10,440 nt of DNA from CAYQPF01 sp964419225 (GTDB taxonomy: Bacteria; Cloacimonadota; Cloacimonadia; Cloacimonadales; CAYQPF01): assembly GCA_964419225.1 (NCBI GenBank), contig CAYQPF010000165.1, positions 1-10,440 on the forward strand, read 5' to 3'. A program made the translations under genes and the position numbers. This document shows, piece after piece, positions 1 through 5,597 of the stretch. Numbering within the stretch: the first letter of the stretch is position 1; every line of letters starts with the position of its first letter. Below the pieces are notes generated by a model. It did no database searches, was not told the DNA's origin, and saw only the letters and a program-made list of their open reading frames with translations.

Positions 1-295
1 TAATGCCATCAAATTCACCTATCCAGGTGGAAGTGTTTCTCTCAGCTTTACCATCATCCAAAATAAATTCATTACAAAAGTTACCGATACCGGGCAAGGC
101 TTTACTGAACAGGAACTGGATAAGCTTTTTGTCTCCTTTCAAAAATTCTCCGCACAACCTACTTTCAGCGAACCCAGCTCCGGATTCGGCCTGCTGATCG
201 TGAAAAAAATCCTCGACTTACACGAAGGTGAAATCTGCGTACATAGTCAAAAAGATGTTGGCTCCACCTTCAGCTTTTCCCTGAAAATAGATTAA
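1..295 (+). CDS. Sensor histidine kinase, C-terminal ATPase part (5' end outside window)
   Basis: The reading frame is open from the window edge to TAA at 293-295. The roughly 97 visible residues are the C-terminal part of a GHKL (HATPase_c) domain. They begin in the N-box (NAIKF), continue with the D-box (VTDTGQGF), the F-box region (LFVSFQKFS) and the G-box (SSGFGLLIVKKILDLHEG), and end with the terminal strands GSTFSFSLKID. Two-component kinases of this type autophosphorylate a histidine and pass the phosphate to a response regulator. The sensor and the dimerisation domain lie upstream of the window, so the signal is unknown. It ends convergently with the transporter gene on the opposite strand, with only repeat DNA between them. 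Identity as a histidine kinase ATPase domain is secure. Nothing in the window shows its partner. Confidence 0.92.
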   Translation, partial: NAIKFTYPGGSVSLSFTIIQNKFITKVTDTGQGFTEQELDKLFVSFQKFSAQPTFSEPSSGFGLLIVKKILDLHEGEICVHSQKDVGSTFSFSLKID

Positions 296-323
296 TAGCC
301 CCAATCCTTTCCTTTTCTCCTCA

Positions 324-394
324 CTAACAATTAACAACTAACAACTAAATTGTCATTTCTCCCCTGCCCACTGCCTACTGCCCACTGCCAACTG
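324..394. repeat. Two adjacent heptanucleotide tandem repeats
   Basis: Positions 324-351 contain four units of about 7 bp of the form YTAACAA (the last degenerate). After a 12-base gap, positions 364-394 contain four units of CTGCCNA (ctgccca, ctgccta, ctgccca, ctgccaa) plus a trailing ctg. Both tracts keep strict 7-bp spacing. They resemble the heptameric short tandem repeats long known from cyanobacteria, although nothing else here looks cyanobacterial. The second tract overlaps the 3' end of the transporter gene on the other strand and supplies its stop codon. Confidence 0.8.
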
Positions 395-1292
395 ATAGCC
401 CCCTTCTCGACGAAATCCCGATCAAAACCCCGTTCCAGATATGATGCGAGATCAGATAAAATATTGAGGGAATAGCAACTACAGGACTGAAATTCGTCAA
501 ACAGGTGATCATCGCTAGAATTGTATTCTTATGCCCGGTAGAAACAGGACAGGTGAACTGCATTTTGGGATTCTTCCCGGCTAAAACATATCCTGTCAGA
601 TACATAATGCCAGAGATGAATAAGGTCATCGAGAAAATCAGAAGTGATGTTTTAACAGGGATTTCTCTGATCTTTAAAGATGATGAAGCTACAACAACTG
701 CGATCATAGATAATTGTAATATACCCTTAAATGGGTCAATTCTTCTCAGAATAAAGTTTTTGATAGTCAGAAACCGCCTCAGAACGAGAGCTATCAACAA
801 CGGGATAAAGATATAAGTGGCCACTTGCAGAAATGTCTCCAAAGGAGAACTCATTTCAGACAGTTTACTGAAGAAAATTCCAGGTACTAAAGCATAAACA
901 AAGGGTGATAAAATGTTAAAAATAACCACATTCGAGACCACAAACTCCATATCTCCCTTGGTAAGTCTGACGATTACAGGTGCTCCCAAAGCAGGTGGAG
1001 TGATGATGATCAAAAACAGTCCCAAACGATAATCAAAATTCAAAAAGGAGGTCGAAAAAAACACTAATACCGGCATGATTAGCCAATTCATCGAAGGATA
1101 GATTAATAGTTCCTTTCGGAAGAATTTGTGAAAACTCAGATCCAGCTGTAGAAAACTGCTGAATAATAAGAACATTAAAACCCAGGAGACCAAAGGCTTG
1201 AAAATACTTAAACCCGGCAAGAAAAACCCGTTTATGATTGCCAATATCAGCAATTCTCCCATCCACTTTTCCACAAGACTGATTACCTTCAA
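375..1292 (-). CDS. Bile acid:sodium symporter (BASS/SBF) family transporter
   Basis: This is a 305-residue, almost entirely hydrophobic protein with about nine predicted membrane helices. Family features are the segment ITPPALGAPVIVRLTKGD near residue 100 and the late GHKNTILAMITCLTNFSP followed by AIPSIFYLISHHIWNG. These correspond to the conserved ion/substrate-site helices of the SBF fold. The start is probably TTG at 1292, preceded by GGGAG with a 7-nt spacer; ATG at 1262 (residue 11) lacks a good ribosome site. Members import organic anions with sodium, but the substrate cannot be told from sequence. The last six codons (SVGSGQ) and the TAG stop are encoded by a heptanucleotide repeat, so the native C-terminus may have been trimmed or replaced. 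Length is otherwise normal for the family. Confidence 0.85.
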   Translation of the reverse strand: MKVISLVEKWMGELLILAIINGFFLPGLSIFKPLVSWVLMFLLFSSFLQLDLSFHKFFRKELLIYPSMNWLIMPVLVFFSTSFLNFDYRLGLFLIIITPPALGAPVIVRLTKGDMEFVVSNVVIFNILSPFVYALVPGIFFSKLSEMSSPLETFLQVATYIFIPLLIALVLRRFLTIKNFILRRIDPFKGILQLSMIAVVVASSSLKIREIPVKTSLLIFSMTLFISGIMYLTGYVLAGKNPKMQFTCPVSTGHKNTILAMITCLTNFSPVVAIPSIFYLISHHIWNGVLIGISSRRGLSVGSGQ

Positions 1293-1309
1293 TTTCTATC
1301 TCCCTTTTT

Positions 1310-1322
1310 TACTCTCAGAGTA
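1310..1322. promoter_or_regulatory. Short dyad TACTCT-C-AGAGTA upstream of the transporter
   Basis: A perfect 6-bp inverted repeat around one central base lies just upstream of the ribosome binding site of the BASS transporter. It could be an operator or a short hairpin in the leader, but dyads this short also arise by chance in AT-rich DNA. Confidence 0.25.
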
Positions 1323-1390
1323 CTTGATAATAAAAAGGAATTTTAGGCAATAAAAAAAATGAAACTATTTAGGTGTTTTTCGAAAATAAC

Positions 1391-1433
1391 CACAAATGGT
1401 CACAAATGGGAAACGAATGAACACAAATTAATT
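1391..1433. repeat. 10-bp periodic repeat (cacaaatgg-type)
   Basis: Four degenerate units of about 10 bp follow one another: cacaaatggt, cacaaatggg, aaacgaatga, acacaaatta. The core is CACAAATGR, with CGAAT replacing CAAAT in the third unit. No reading frame runs through it. Similar non-coding arrays of this consensus are familiar from environmental bacterial genomes, but the role is unknown. Confidence 0.55.
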
Positions 1434-1486
1434 AGTACTTTACAACTGATTTTTTTTCATTTTTTGTCCGAATATTAATAGGTATT

Positions 1487-1500
1487 TGGGCTAAAGCCCA
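1487..1500. repeat. Palindromic element, arms TGGGC, loop TAAA
   Basis: TGGGC-TAAA-GCCCA is a perfect 5-bp stem with a TAAA loop. It is followed by a GC-richer stretch that leads into the next palindrome. Loop sequence and spacing match the neighbouring palindromes although the arms differ. Confidence 0.65.
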
Positions 1501-1523
1501 CGAGAGGGTGGGTTTTATTTATA

Positions 1524-1541
1524 CCCGGCATAAATGCCGGG
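1524..1541 (+). repeat. Palindromic element, arms CCCGGCA, loop TAAA, tail CCTATTGATG
   Basis: CCCGGCA-TAAA-TGCCGGG is a perfect 7-bp stem. It is immediately followed by CCTATTGATG (1542-1551), a tail also found next to the palindrome at 1638-1657 in the opposite orientation. It forms the left unit of a 44-bp-spaced direct repeat with 1568-1607. Confidence 0.75.
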
Positions 1542-1567
1542 CCTATTGATGCACAAAGCCTATTATG

Positions 1568-1607
1568 CCCGGTATAAATGCTACGTCTGGTGATTAACAA
1601 AGCCTAT
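1568..1607 (+). repeat. Decayed tandem copy of the 1524-1563 element
   Basis: By hand alignment, 31 of 40 bases match positions 1524-1563 without gaps. The left arm and TAAA loop survive, and the shared end ACAAAGCCTAT is intact. The right arm has changed (TGCTACG), so the hairpin can no longer form. This reads as an old duplicate in decay. Confidence 0.7.
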
Positions 1608-1637
1608 GAAATCAGACATAATTTACCTCATCAATAG

Positions 1638-1657
1638 CCTCCGGTTTTAACCGGAGG
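1638..1657 (-). repeat. Palindromic element, arms CCTCCGGT, loop TAAA (on - strand)
   Basis: Read on the - strand this is CCTCCGGT-TAAA-ACCGGAGG, a perfect 8-bp stem with the same TAAA loop. It is followed by CTATTGATG (complement of 1629-1637), the same tail as the element at 1524-1551. The arm sequences are unrelated to that element, so the structure and tail are conserved while the arms vary. Confidence 0.75.
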
Positions 1658-1811
1658 ATTTATATTTAAACAAGTATTCCTCCCTCCCCAATGGTTTCAG
1701 CCAAATTCTCTTTCTATAATCATAAAGAAAAACAAATAGTTTAATATGAAATTCGATTTTGGTTCTGACTTGTCCTGGTTAGGTTTTAGGAGAAAAGGAA
1801 TTAGACTTTAG

Positions 1812-1948
1812 TACAGTACAACTAAATTTTTTCGTTTTTTGGCAAAACATTAAAGTCAAAATGGACTTTGTGGCAAATACAGAGACTGCTCAAAATTTTT
1901 ATTCCTTGACAGCTAATTTCTTATTATAAAATATTAAGCTGTACTGTA
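1812..1948. promoter_or_regulatory. Inverted repeat TACAGTACA bracketing the promoter of the eight-gene run
   Basis: The left arm at 1812-1825 and the complement of the right arm at 1935-1948 match at 12 of 14 positions, sharing TACAGTACA and CT. The arms are about 123 bp apart centre to centre. The right arm lies between the candidate -10 and the ribosome binding site, where a bound protein could block transcription. The left arm includes the dyad GTAC-A-GTAC. This is a candidate operator pair, and no regulator is encoded in the window. Confidence 0.4.
1906..1932 (+). promoter_or_regulatory. Candidate sigma-70-type promoter
   Basis: A perfect TTGACA lies at 1906-1911, followed by overlapping -10 candidates: TAAAAT at 1927-1932 (15-nt spacer) or TATAAA at 1925-1930. 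Spacing is shorter than the usual 17 nt. TTGACAG is also present ahead of the third small gene and the lipoprotein gene, which supports a shared promoter style. Confidence 0.45.
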
Positions 1949-1958
1949 TGGAGGTAAA

Positions 1959-2798
1959 ATGATCACTCAAACATGTTCTTGTGGAAAAGTGTATCACTTT
2001 AAAGATGAAATTAATAACAAAAGAGTCATGTGTCCGCTTTGTGAACAGGAATTTACTGTTCAATCCACTGATTCATATTTTGATCTGTTCAGCCGTGATA
2101 TGTTCTTTATCAACCAAAAGCATTTTTCGATTTCCGAAAAGTACCATGTTTTGGATGAGAATAATAATCCTTTGTTCTATGTTGAAAGACCTAATTTCAT
2201 TTTGAAGCTGTTATTAATTGTTCTTTTTGGCATAGGTGTGTTCTTTTTAATTGTTTTCACATCTATTCGTGCAGAAGAATCTGTGAGATCCCTTATCATG
2301 TTAATAGGATTTGTAATAATTTTTGCAGGCTCAATGTATATCATGGGCAGGAGAAACATCAGTTTCTATAAAGATAAGATGAAGCAGGAATTAATTCTAA
2401 AAATCACACAGAAGAAAATCATAGAATTTCCTTCGGGTTTGTTCGAAGTACAGGATCATACAGGTGAAGTTATTGCCAGTTTGAAGAACAATAATTTCAT
2501 TGATTTCTTCCGAAAACGCTGGTATTGGTATGATTCACAGGCTAATATGGTAGCTTTAGTAAAAGAAGAATCCTTTATTTTAGCATTTTTCAGAAGGTTC
2601 TTGGGTAGTTTCTATGGTATTCTCAGAATGAATTTCTTGTATAAAACAAGTAATAATGTTACTTTTGGCGAGTTTAACAGGAAACTGAGTGTTTTTGATA
2701 AATATGTGCTGGATCTGTCGAAAGATCCTGACAGACTTTACGACAGAAAGATTTGCGTCGCTTTAGGTGTTTTACTCGATACAGGAGAAAGAAGATGA
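1959..2798 (+). CDS. Zinc-ribbon protein with scramblase-like (LURP-one/Tubby-type) domain and two membrane helices
   Basis: The 279-residue protein starts with a zinc ribbon (C6, C8, C25, C28 in CxC...CxxC). Next comes a scramblase-like stretch (ISEKYHVLDENNNPLFYVER, about 58-77), two hydrophobic helices (about 80-102 and 108-129), and then the rest of a beta-rich domain. That part includes FEVQDHTGEVIASLK and the C-terminal SVFDKYVLDLSKDPDRLYDR ending in LLDTGERR. These match bacterial phospholipid-scramblase-related proteins of the Tubby-like superfamily, whose eukaryotic relatives bind or move membrane lipids; bacterial function is largely untested. GGAGG at 1950-1954 lies 4 nt from the ATG. 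It is the first gene of the co-directional run and overlaps the rhomboid start by ATGA. The family call rests on remembered consensus, not on a search. Confidence 0.75.
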   Translation: MITQTCSCGKVYHFKDEINNKRVMCPLCEQEFTVQSTDSYFDLFSRDMFFINQKHFSISEKYHVLDENNNPLFYVERPNFILKLLLIVLFGIGVFFLIVFTSIRAEESVRSLIMLIGFVIIFAGSMYIMGRRNISFYKDKMKQELILKITQKKIIEFPSGLFEVQDHTGEVIASLKNNNFIDFFRKRWYWYDSQANMVALVKEESFILAFFRRFLGSFYGILRMNFLYKTSNNVTFGEFNRKLSVFDKYVLDLSKDPDRLYDRKICVALGVLLDTGERR

Positions 2799-3526
2799 TG
2801 GAAGAATTAACCACTAATCAAACTGAGATCCACCGGGCAGAATTGATCAATTCTGCTATGCTGGTTAAAGAAGATATTGCTCCCGATGGAATCTTTGATA
2901 TCGAAGACCACTTGATTAAGTTTCCTGTTATTACAACTTCCCTGATTTTGATTAATATCATTGTCTTTTTCTGGGAAATTGCAACCAATGCTCTGGACAG
3001 CTCACAGGGTTTGATCAATGCCGGTGCTATGCATAAAGCATCAATTTTGCAGGGAGAATACACCAGATTCATTACAGCCATGTTCTTACACGCTGATATT
3101 CTTCACCTATTCGGAAATATGATCATGCTTTACATCTCCGGGATAATTGTTGAGTCCTTTTACAAAACTAATCAAACCATCGTCATTTACTTCCTGAGTG
3201 GTATCGCAGGCTGTCTGCTGAGTTTTCTGCTTTCTCCCTCCCAATTACCTTCAGTTGGTGCTTCAGGAGCTATCTTTGGTTTGATCGGTGCCAACATTGT
3301 TTTCTTTCTGCAAAATAAGAATGTGATCAACAATATCAATAAAAGAGTTTCAACAGTATTCATTCTTTTTGCTATTTTTAGTATTCTTACAGGCTTGTCT
3401 TCGGAAATGATTGATAACTATGGGCATGTTGGCGGTTTTTTAGGAGGAGCTATCTTCTGCCTGCTCTTTAAAAACAATATCGAACACTTACAATTTACTG
3501 CCGGGAAATCTCTTTTCCCTAAATAA
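2795..3526 (+). CDS. Rhomboid family intramembrane serine protease
   Basis: This is a 243-residue polytopic membrane protein with the full rhomboid signature. It has HADILHLFGNM (H99, H104, N108), the GxSG serine motif in SVGASGAIFG (S157), and the catalytic histidine in NYGHVGGFLGG (H211). About 45 residues of cytoplasmic N-terminus precede the first helix. Rhomboids cut single-pass membrane proteins inside or near the bilayer. The start is taken at ATG 2795, which overlaps the stop of the preceding gene (ATGA) and has AGGAGA 6 nt upstream; the open frame extends further upstream but inside the neighbour. The next three genes encode single-helix membrane proteins rich in glycine near the membrane, which makes them candidate substrates. 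That link is inference from position only. Confidence 0.95.
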   Translation: MMEELTTNQTEIHRAELINSAMLVKEDIAPDGIFDIEDHLIKFPVITTSLILINIIVFFWEIATNALDSSQGLINAGAMHKASILQGEYTRFITAMFLHADILHLFGNMIMLYISGIIVESFYKTNQTIVIYFLSGIAGCLLSFLLSPSQLPSVGASGAIFGLIGANIVFFLQNKNVINNINKRVSTVFILFAIFSILTGLSSEMIDNYGHVGGFLGGAIFCLLFKNNIEHLQFTAGKSLFPK

Positions 3527-3554
3527 TCAAATACTCTGCGTAAAGGGAGGAACT

Positions 3555-3731
3555 TTGAACGAAGAAAAAGAAGATAAAAAAAGCGAAGCCAAACAACGTG
3601 CTGATTTAGAAAAAGATAAAAGAATCAAGTCAATGGTTAACTTGATTACCTCTGTAATCATTGTTCTTAGTATTCTGATTTTACTTTATGGTGGGTGCGT
3701 AACCCTCATTATTAATACACTTGAAGGCTAA
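3555..3731 (+). CDS. Small GGC membrane protein, copy 1 (TTG start)
   Basis: This 58-residue protein begins at TTG, with GGGAGG at 3545-3550 placed 4 nt upstream, the same spacing as its two paralogues. An ATG-only search would miss it. The N-terminus MNEEKEDKKSEAK is highly charged and matches the MNEEEK starts of the next two genes. A basic stretch (EKDKRIK, 19-25) precedes one hydrophobic segment (about 28-54) that contains LLYGGC with Cys48, and only 10 residues follow the cysteine. I recognise no named family. The invariant GGC and the downstream Lgt- and ICMT-like genes suggest the cysteine may be lipid-modified. It could instead be an unmodified single-pass membrane subunit. Confidence 0.8.
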   Translation: MNEEKEDKKSEAKQRADLEKDKRIKSMVNLITSVIIVLSILILLYGGCVTLIINTLEG

Positions 3732-3757
3732 ACAGTGTTTATCCCACAGGAGGTAAT

Positions 3758-3952
3758 ATGAATGAAGAAGAAAAAGACGACCTGGATGATGATTGCATCA
3801 CATCTGAAGTTTTTCAAAAAAAAGAGTTATCACCAAACACCAAAACCTTATACAAACTCCTCAAGGTAATCATCATTATCATGGGAGTAGTAGGACTTTT
3901 GATCGGTGGGTGTATAATTTACTTTTTCTCCACAGGTGGGTTAGCCAGATAG
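3758..3952 (+). CDS. Small GGC membrane protein, copy 2
   Basis: This 64-residue paralogue of its two neighbours begins at ATG with AGGAGG at 3748-3753 and a 4-nt spacer. The N-terminus is acidic (MNEEEKDDLDDD), followed by a middle part KKELSPNTKTLYKLLK shared in outline with copy 3, and a helix (about 37-57) containing GLLIGGC with Cys52. Twelve residues follow the cysteine (IIYFFSTGGLAR). LLIGGC resembles a lipobox, but the cysteine is far deeper than in ordinary lipoprotein signal peptides. The basic patch before the helix predicts the N-terminus inside and the C-terminus outside by the positive-inside rule. A second cysteine (C13) is not conserved in the paralogues. Confidence 0.85.
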   Translation: MNEEEKDDLDDDCITSEVFQKKELSPNTKTLYKLLKVIIIIMGVVGLLIGGCIIYFFSTGGLAR

Positions 3953-3988
3953 TTTTCAAGTTCTGAAGCTTTGTCTGACGTTTAACTA

Positions 3989-4016
3989 TTGACAGAACAA
4001 TCCTTCGATATAAATT
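3989..4016 (+). promoter_or_regulatory. Candidate internal promoter before GGC copy 3
   Basis: TTGACAG at 3989-3995 is followed by GATATAAAT, giving TATAAA at 4009-4014 (14-nt spacer) or TAAATT at 4011-4016 (16-nt spacer). It resembles the promoter candidate at 1906-1932. It lies in the longest gap of the gene run (104 bp) and could drive copy 3 and the modifying enzymes separately from the first half. Confidence 0.4.
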
Positions 4017-4056
4017 TTGCTGTAATTGAATCTCTCTTGTTTGCGACGGAGGTAAT

Positions 4057-4263
4057 ATGAATGAAGAAGAAAAAGAAGAACATAGTGTAGATAATCTAAG
4101 CTCTGATGTTGTTCCCCAAAAGGAATTGTCGAAAATCTCTAAAATTAAATACAAAATCATCACGGTATTTCTTTTTGCATTTCTCATTGTACTTGGGGTT
4201 TTAGTACTTCTTGTTGGCGGGTGCTATGTTTATTTGGTTGTACTGGGCATTTCACAGCAATGA
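4057..4263 (+). CDS. Small GGC membrane protein, copy 3
   Basis: The third paralogue has 68 residues. GGAGG at 4048-4052 lies 4 nt from the ATG, in the same context GGAGGTAATATGAATGAAGA as copy 2. It has the acidic start MNEEEKEEHSVDN, then QKELSKISKIKYK (basic), then a long hydrophobic segment (about 34-64) with LLVGGC and Cys56, and 12 residues after the cysteine. Its stop codon overlaps the start of the radical SAM gene (ATGA), so the two are translationally coupled. This is the strongest positional hint that the GGC proteins and the radical SAM enzyme work together. Across the three copies the invariant parts are MNEE, lysine-rich residues before the helix, and GGC. Confidence 0.88.
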   Translation: MNEEEKEEHSVDNLSSDVVPQKELSKISKIKYKIITVFLFAFLIVLGVLVLLVGGCYVYLVVLGISQQ

Positions 4264-5597
4264 CATATCCAACCACCTCCTGCTGTCCGATCTGCAAAAT
4301 CACCATTCCCGCAGTTAAAAGTATCGAAGGGAATAATGTGTTTTTATCAAAATCCTGCCCCGAACATGGCTCTTTTAAAATCCTGATCAGCAAAGATGCT
4401 CAGCGTTTTTTTGATCAAACCTTCAGCTCACCGGGTAAAGAAGTTTACGAACACCAAACCAAAGTTGCCAAGGGTTGTCCTGATGACTGCGGTCTCTGTC
4501 CTGATCACAAACAACACCTTTGTTCTGCTCTCATTGAAATCACCAATAAATGTGATCTGCGTTGCCCTGTCTGCTACTTCGGTGACTTTGGTCAGGAAGA
4601 CATCTCCTTTGCTGAATTTCAAAGCAGACTCGCCACTATCCTGAGAACGGAAAACGGTAACCTGGATGTTCTACAGATCTCTGGTGGTGAACCGACTCTT
4701 CATCCCGATTTTCCGACTTTTCTCGAATATGCTTATAACCAGAATATCACGAGAATCCTCGTTAATACAAACGGCTTGTCAATTTTATCTGATCCGGTTA
4801 TTTTTGCTACTTTACTCGATCATAAAGATAAAGTGGAGGTCTATTTACAATTTGACGGCTTTAATACCTCAGCCAATCTCTTTCTCAGAGGCACAGATTT
4901 ACTTCAGAAGAAGCTGGAGATCATTGACAAACTAAACAATGCAAATATCAAGATCTGCCTGGCGGTAACTGTTATTCCCGGGAATTTATCCGAATTGAAG
5001 AATATTCTGAAACTTGCCATTGAAAAAGAGAATATTACCGGTGTCACCTTTCAGCGCTTTACTAAAACAGGGTGCGGGGAAGAGCTGACACAGCCCAGTC
5101 TGCTTCAGGAAGATATCCTGCAGGAATTGGCTGATACAGGTTATCTCAAATACAAACATATTGTTCCGCTGCCCTGTTCACATGAAAACTGCACCTCTGT
5201 CTCCTTTCTCTTTGTGGCAGACGGGAAAGTCCATTCCCTGGGGAGTATGGTGGATTTTGCCAAGCACCAGCATATTATAAAGAACAAAATAGGCTTTGAT
5301 TCTACTATACTTGATTATCTAAAAGAACAAACTTCCTGCTGCTCAGGCGGATGTTGTTCTTCAATCACCCGGAAACTTCCCGTTGTTAAGAAACTAAGAG
5401 CTTTTACAGAGGGCAAGGCTTCGAATTATAAAAACATGAAAATTCTCCGAATTGTCGTGAAAAACTTTATGGATGCGACGACTTTTGATACAGTACGGGC
5501 ACAGAAATGCTGTGTAGGTGTAGCTGTTGGTGATAATAAAATAATACCCTTTTGTGTGAACAATATCTTTGGTAAGCGGAACAATGCTGATCGCTGA
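4260..5597 (+). CDS. Radical SAM enzyme of the tetraether lipid synthase (Tes/MJ0619)-like group
   Basis: The protein has 445 residues. The N-terminal cysteine pattern is C9-x2-C12, CPEHG (C33) and GCPDDCGLCPDHKQHLC (C73, C77, C80, C88). The radical SAM motif CDLRCPVC follows (C98, C102, C105), with the GGE motif as SGGEPT at 141-146. The C-terminal part has CSHENC, SCCSGGCC and CC...IIPFCVNN (C417, C418, C432). This ordered set matches archaeal Tes/MJ0619, where extra iron sites surround the radical SAM cluster; Tes joins lipid chains by C-C bonds. Bacterial homologues exist, but their substrates are mostly unknown. The start at 4260 overlaps the stop of GGC copy 3; an in-frame ATG at 4221 would lie inside that gene. 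Acting on a lipid or lipidated peptide here is inference. Confidence 0.85.
   Translation: MTYPTTSCCPICKITIPAVKSIEGNNVFLSKSCPEHGSFKILISKDAQRFFDQTFSSPGKEVYEHQTKVAKGCPDDCGLCPDHKQHLCSALIEITNKCDLRCPVCYFGDFGQEDISFAEFQSRLATILRTENGNLDVLQISGGEPTLHPDFPTFLEYAYNQNITRILVNTNGLSILSDPVIFATLLDHKDKVEVYLQFDGFNTSANLFLRGTDLLQKKLEIIDKLNNANIKICLAVTVIPGNLSELKNILKLAIEKENITGVTFQRFTKTGCGEELTQPSLLQEDILQELADTGYLKYKHIVPLPCSHENCTSVSFLFVADGKVHSLGSMVDFAKHQHIIKNKIGFDSTILDYLKEQTSCCSGGCCSSITRKLPVVKKLRAFTEGKASNYKNMKILRIVVKNFMDATTFDTVRAQKCCVGVAVGDNKIIPFCVNNIFGKRNNADR

Larger units (their letters stand above)
1293..1958. other. Gene-free region of 666 bp with repeats and promoter
   Basis: I see no convincing gene in this region. 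From left to right it holds a short dyad near the transporter start, a 10-bp periodic repeat (1391-1433), three palindromes with divergent arms (1487-1500, 1524-1541, 1638-1657), a decayed copy of one of them (1568-1607), and about 250 bp of AT-rich DNA. It ends in a candidate promoter and ribosome site for the zinc-ribbon/scramblase-like gene. A 22-codon open frame at 1746-1811 has no ribosome binding site and no recognisable features. Confidence 0.75.

Noticed and set aside
505..816. Open frame of 103 codons on the + strand inside the BASS transporter
   Set aside because: It is antisense to a well-supported membrane transporter, with no ribosome site or protein features of its own.
1487..1657. 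Intergenic palindromes as a CRISPR array
   Set aside because: Units differ in sequence and orientation, spacing is irregular, there are no unique spacers of even length, and no cas genes are present.
1746..1811. 22-codon open frame (MKFDFGSDLSW...) before the operon
   Set aside because: No ribosome binding site, no relatives in the window, and it overlaps the left arm region of the inverted repeat only by chance.
2753..2794. Upstream extension of the rhomboid gene by 14 codons
   Set aside because: It lies inside the preceding gene in another frame. ATG at 2795 has AGGAGA at a good distance and the common ATGA overlap.
4221..4259. Upstream extension of the radical SAM protein by 13 residues
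   Set aside because: It lies inside GGC copy 3, and the family N-terminus begins near the CCPIC motif, consistent with ATG at 4260.
3555..4263. GGC proteins as ordinary lipoproteins
   Set aside because: The cysteine lies at residue 48 to 56, copy 1 has Tyr at the -3 position, and only 10 to 12 residues follow, so they do not fit a standard lipoprotein.
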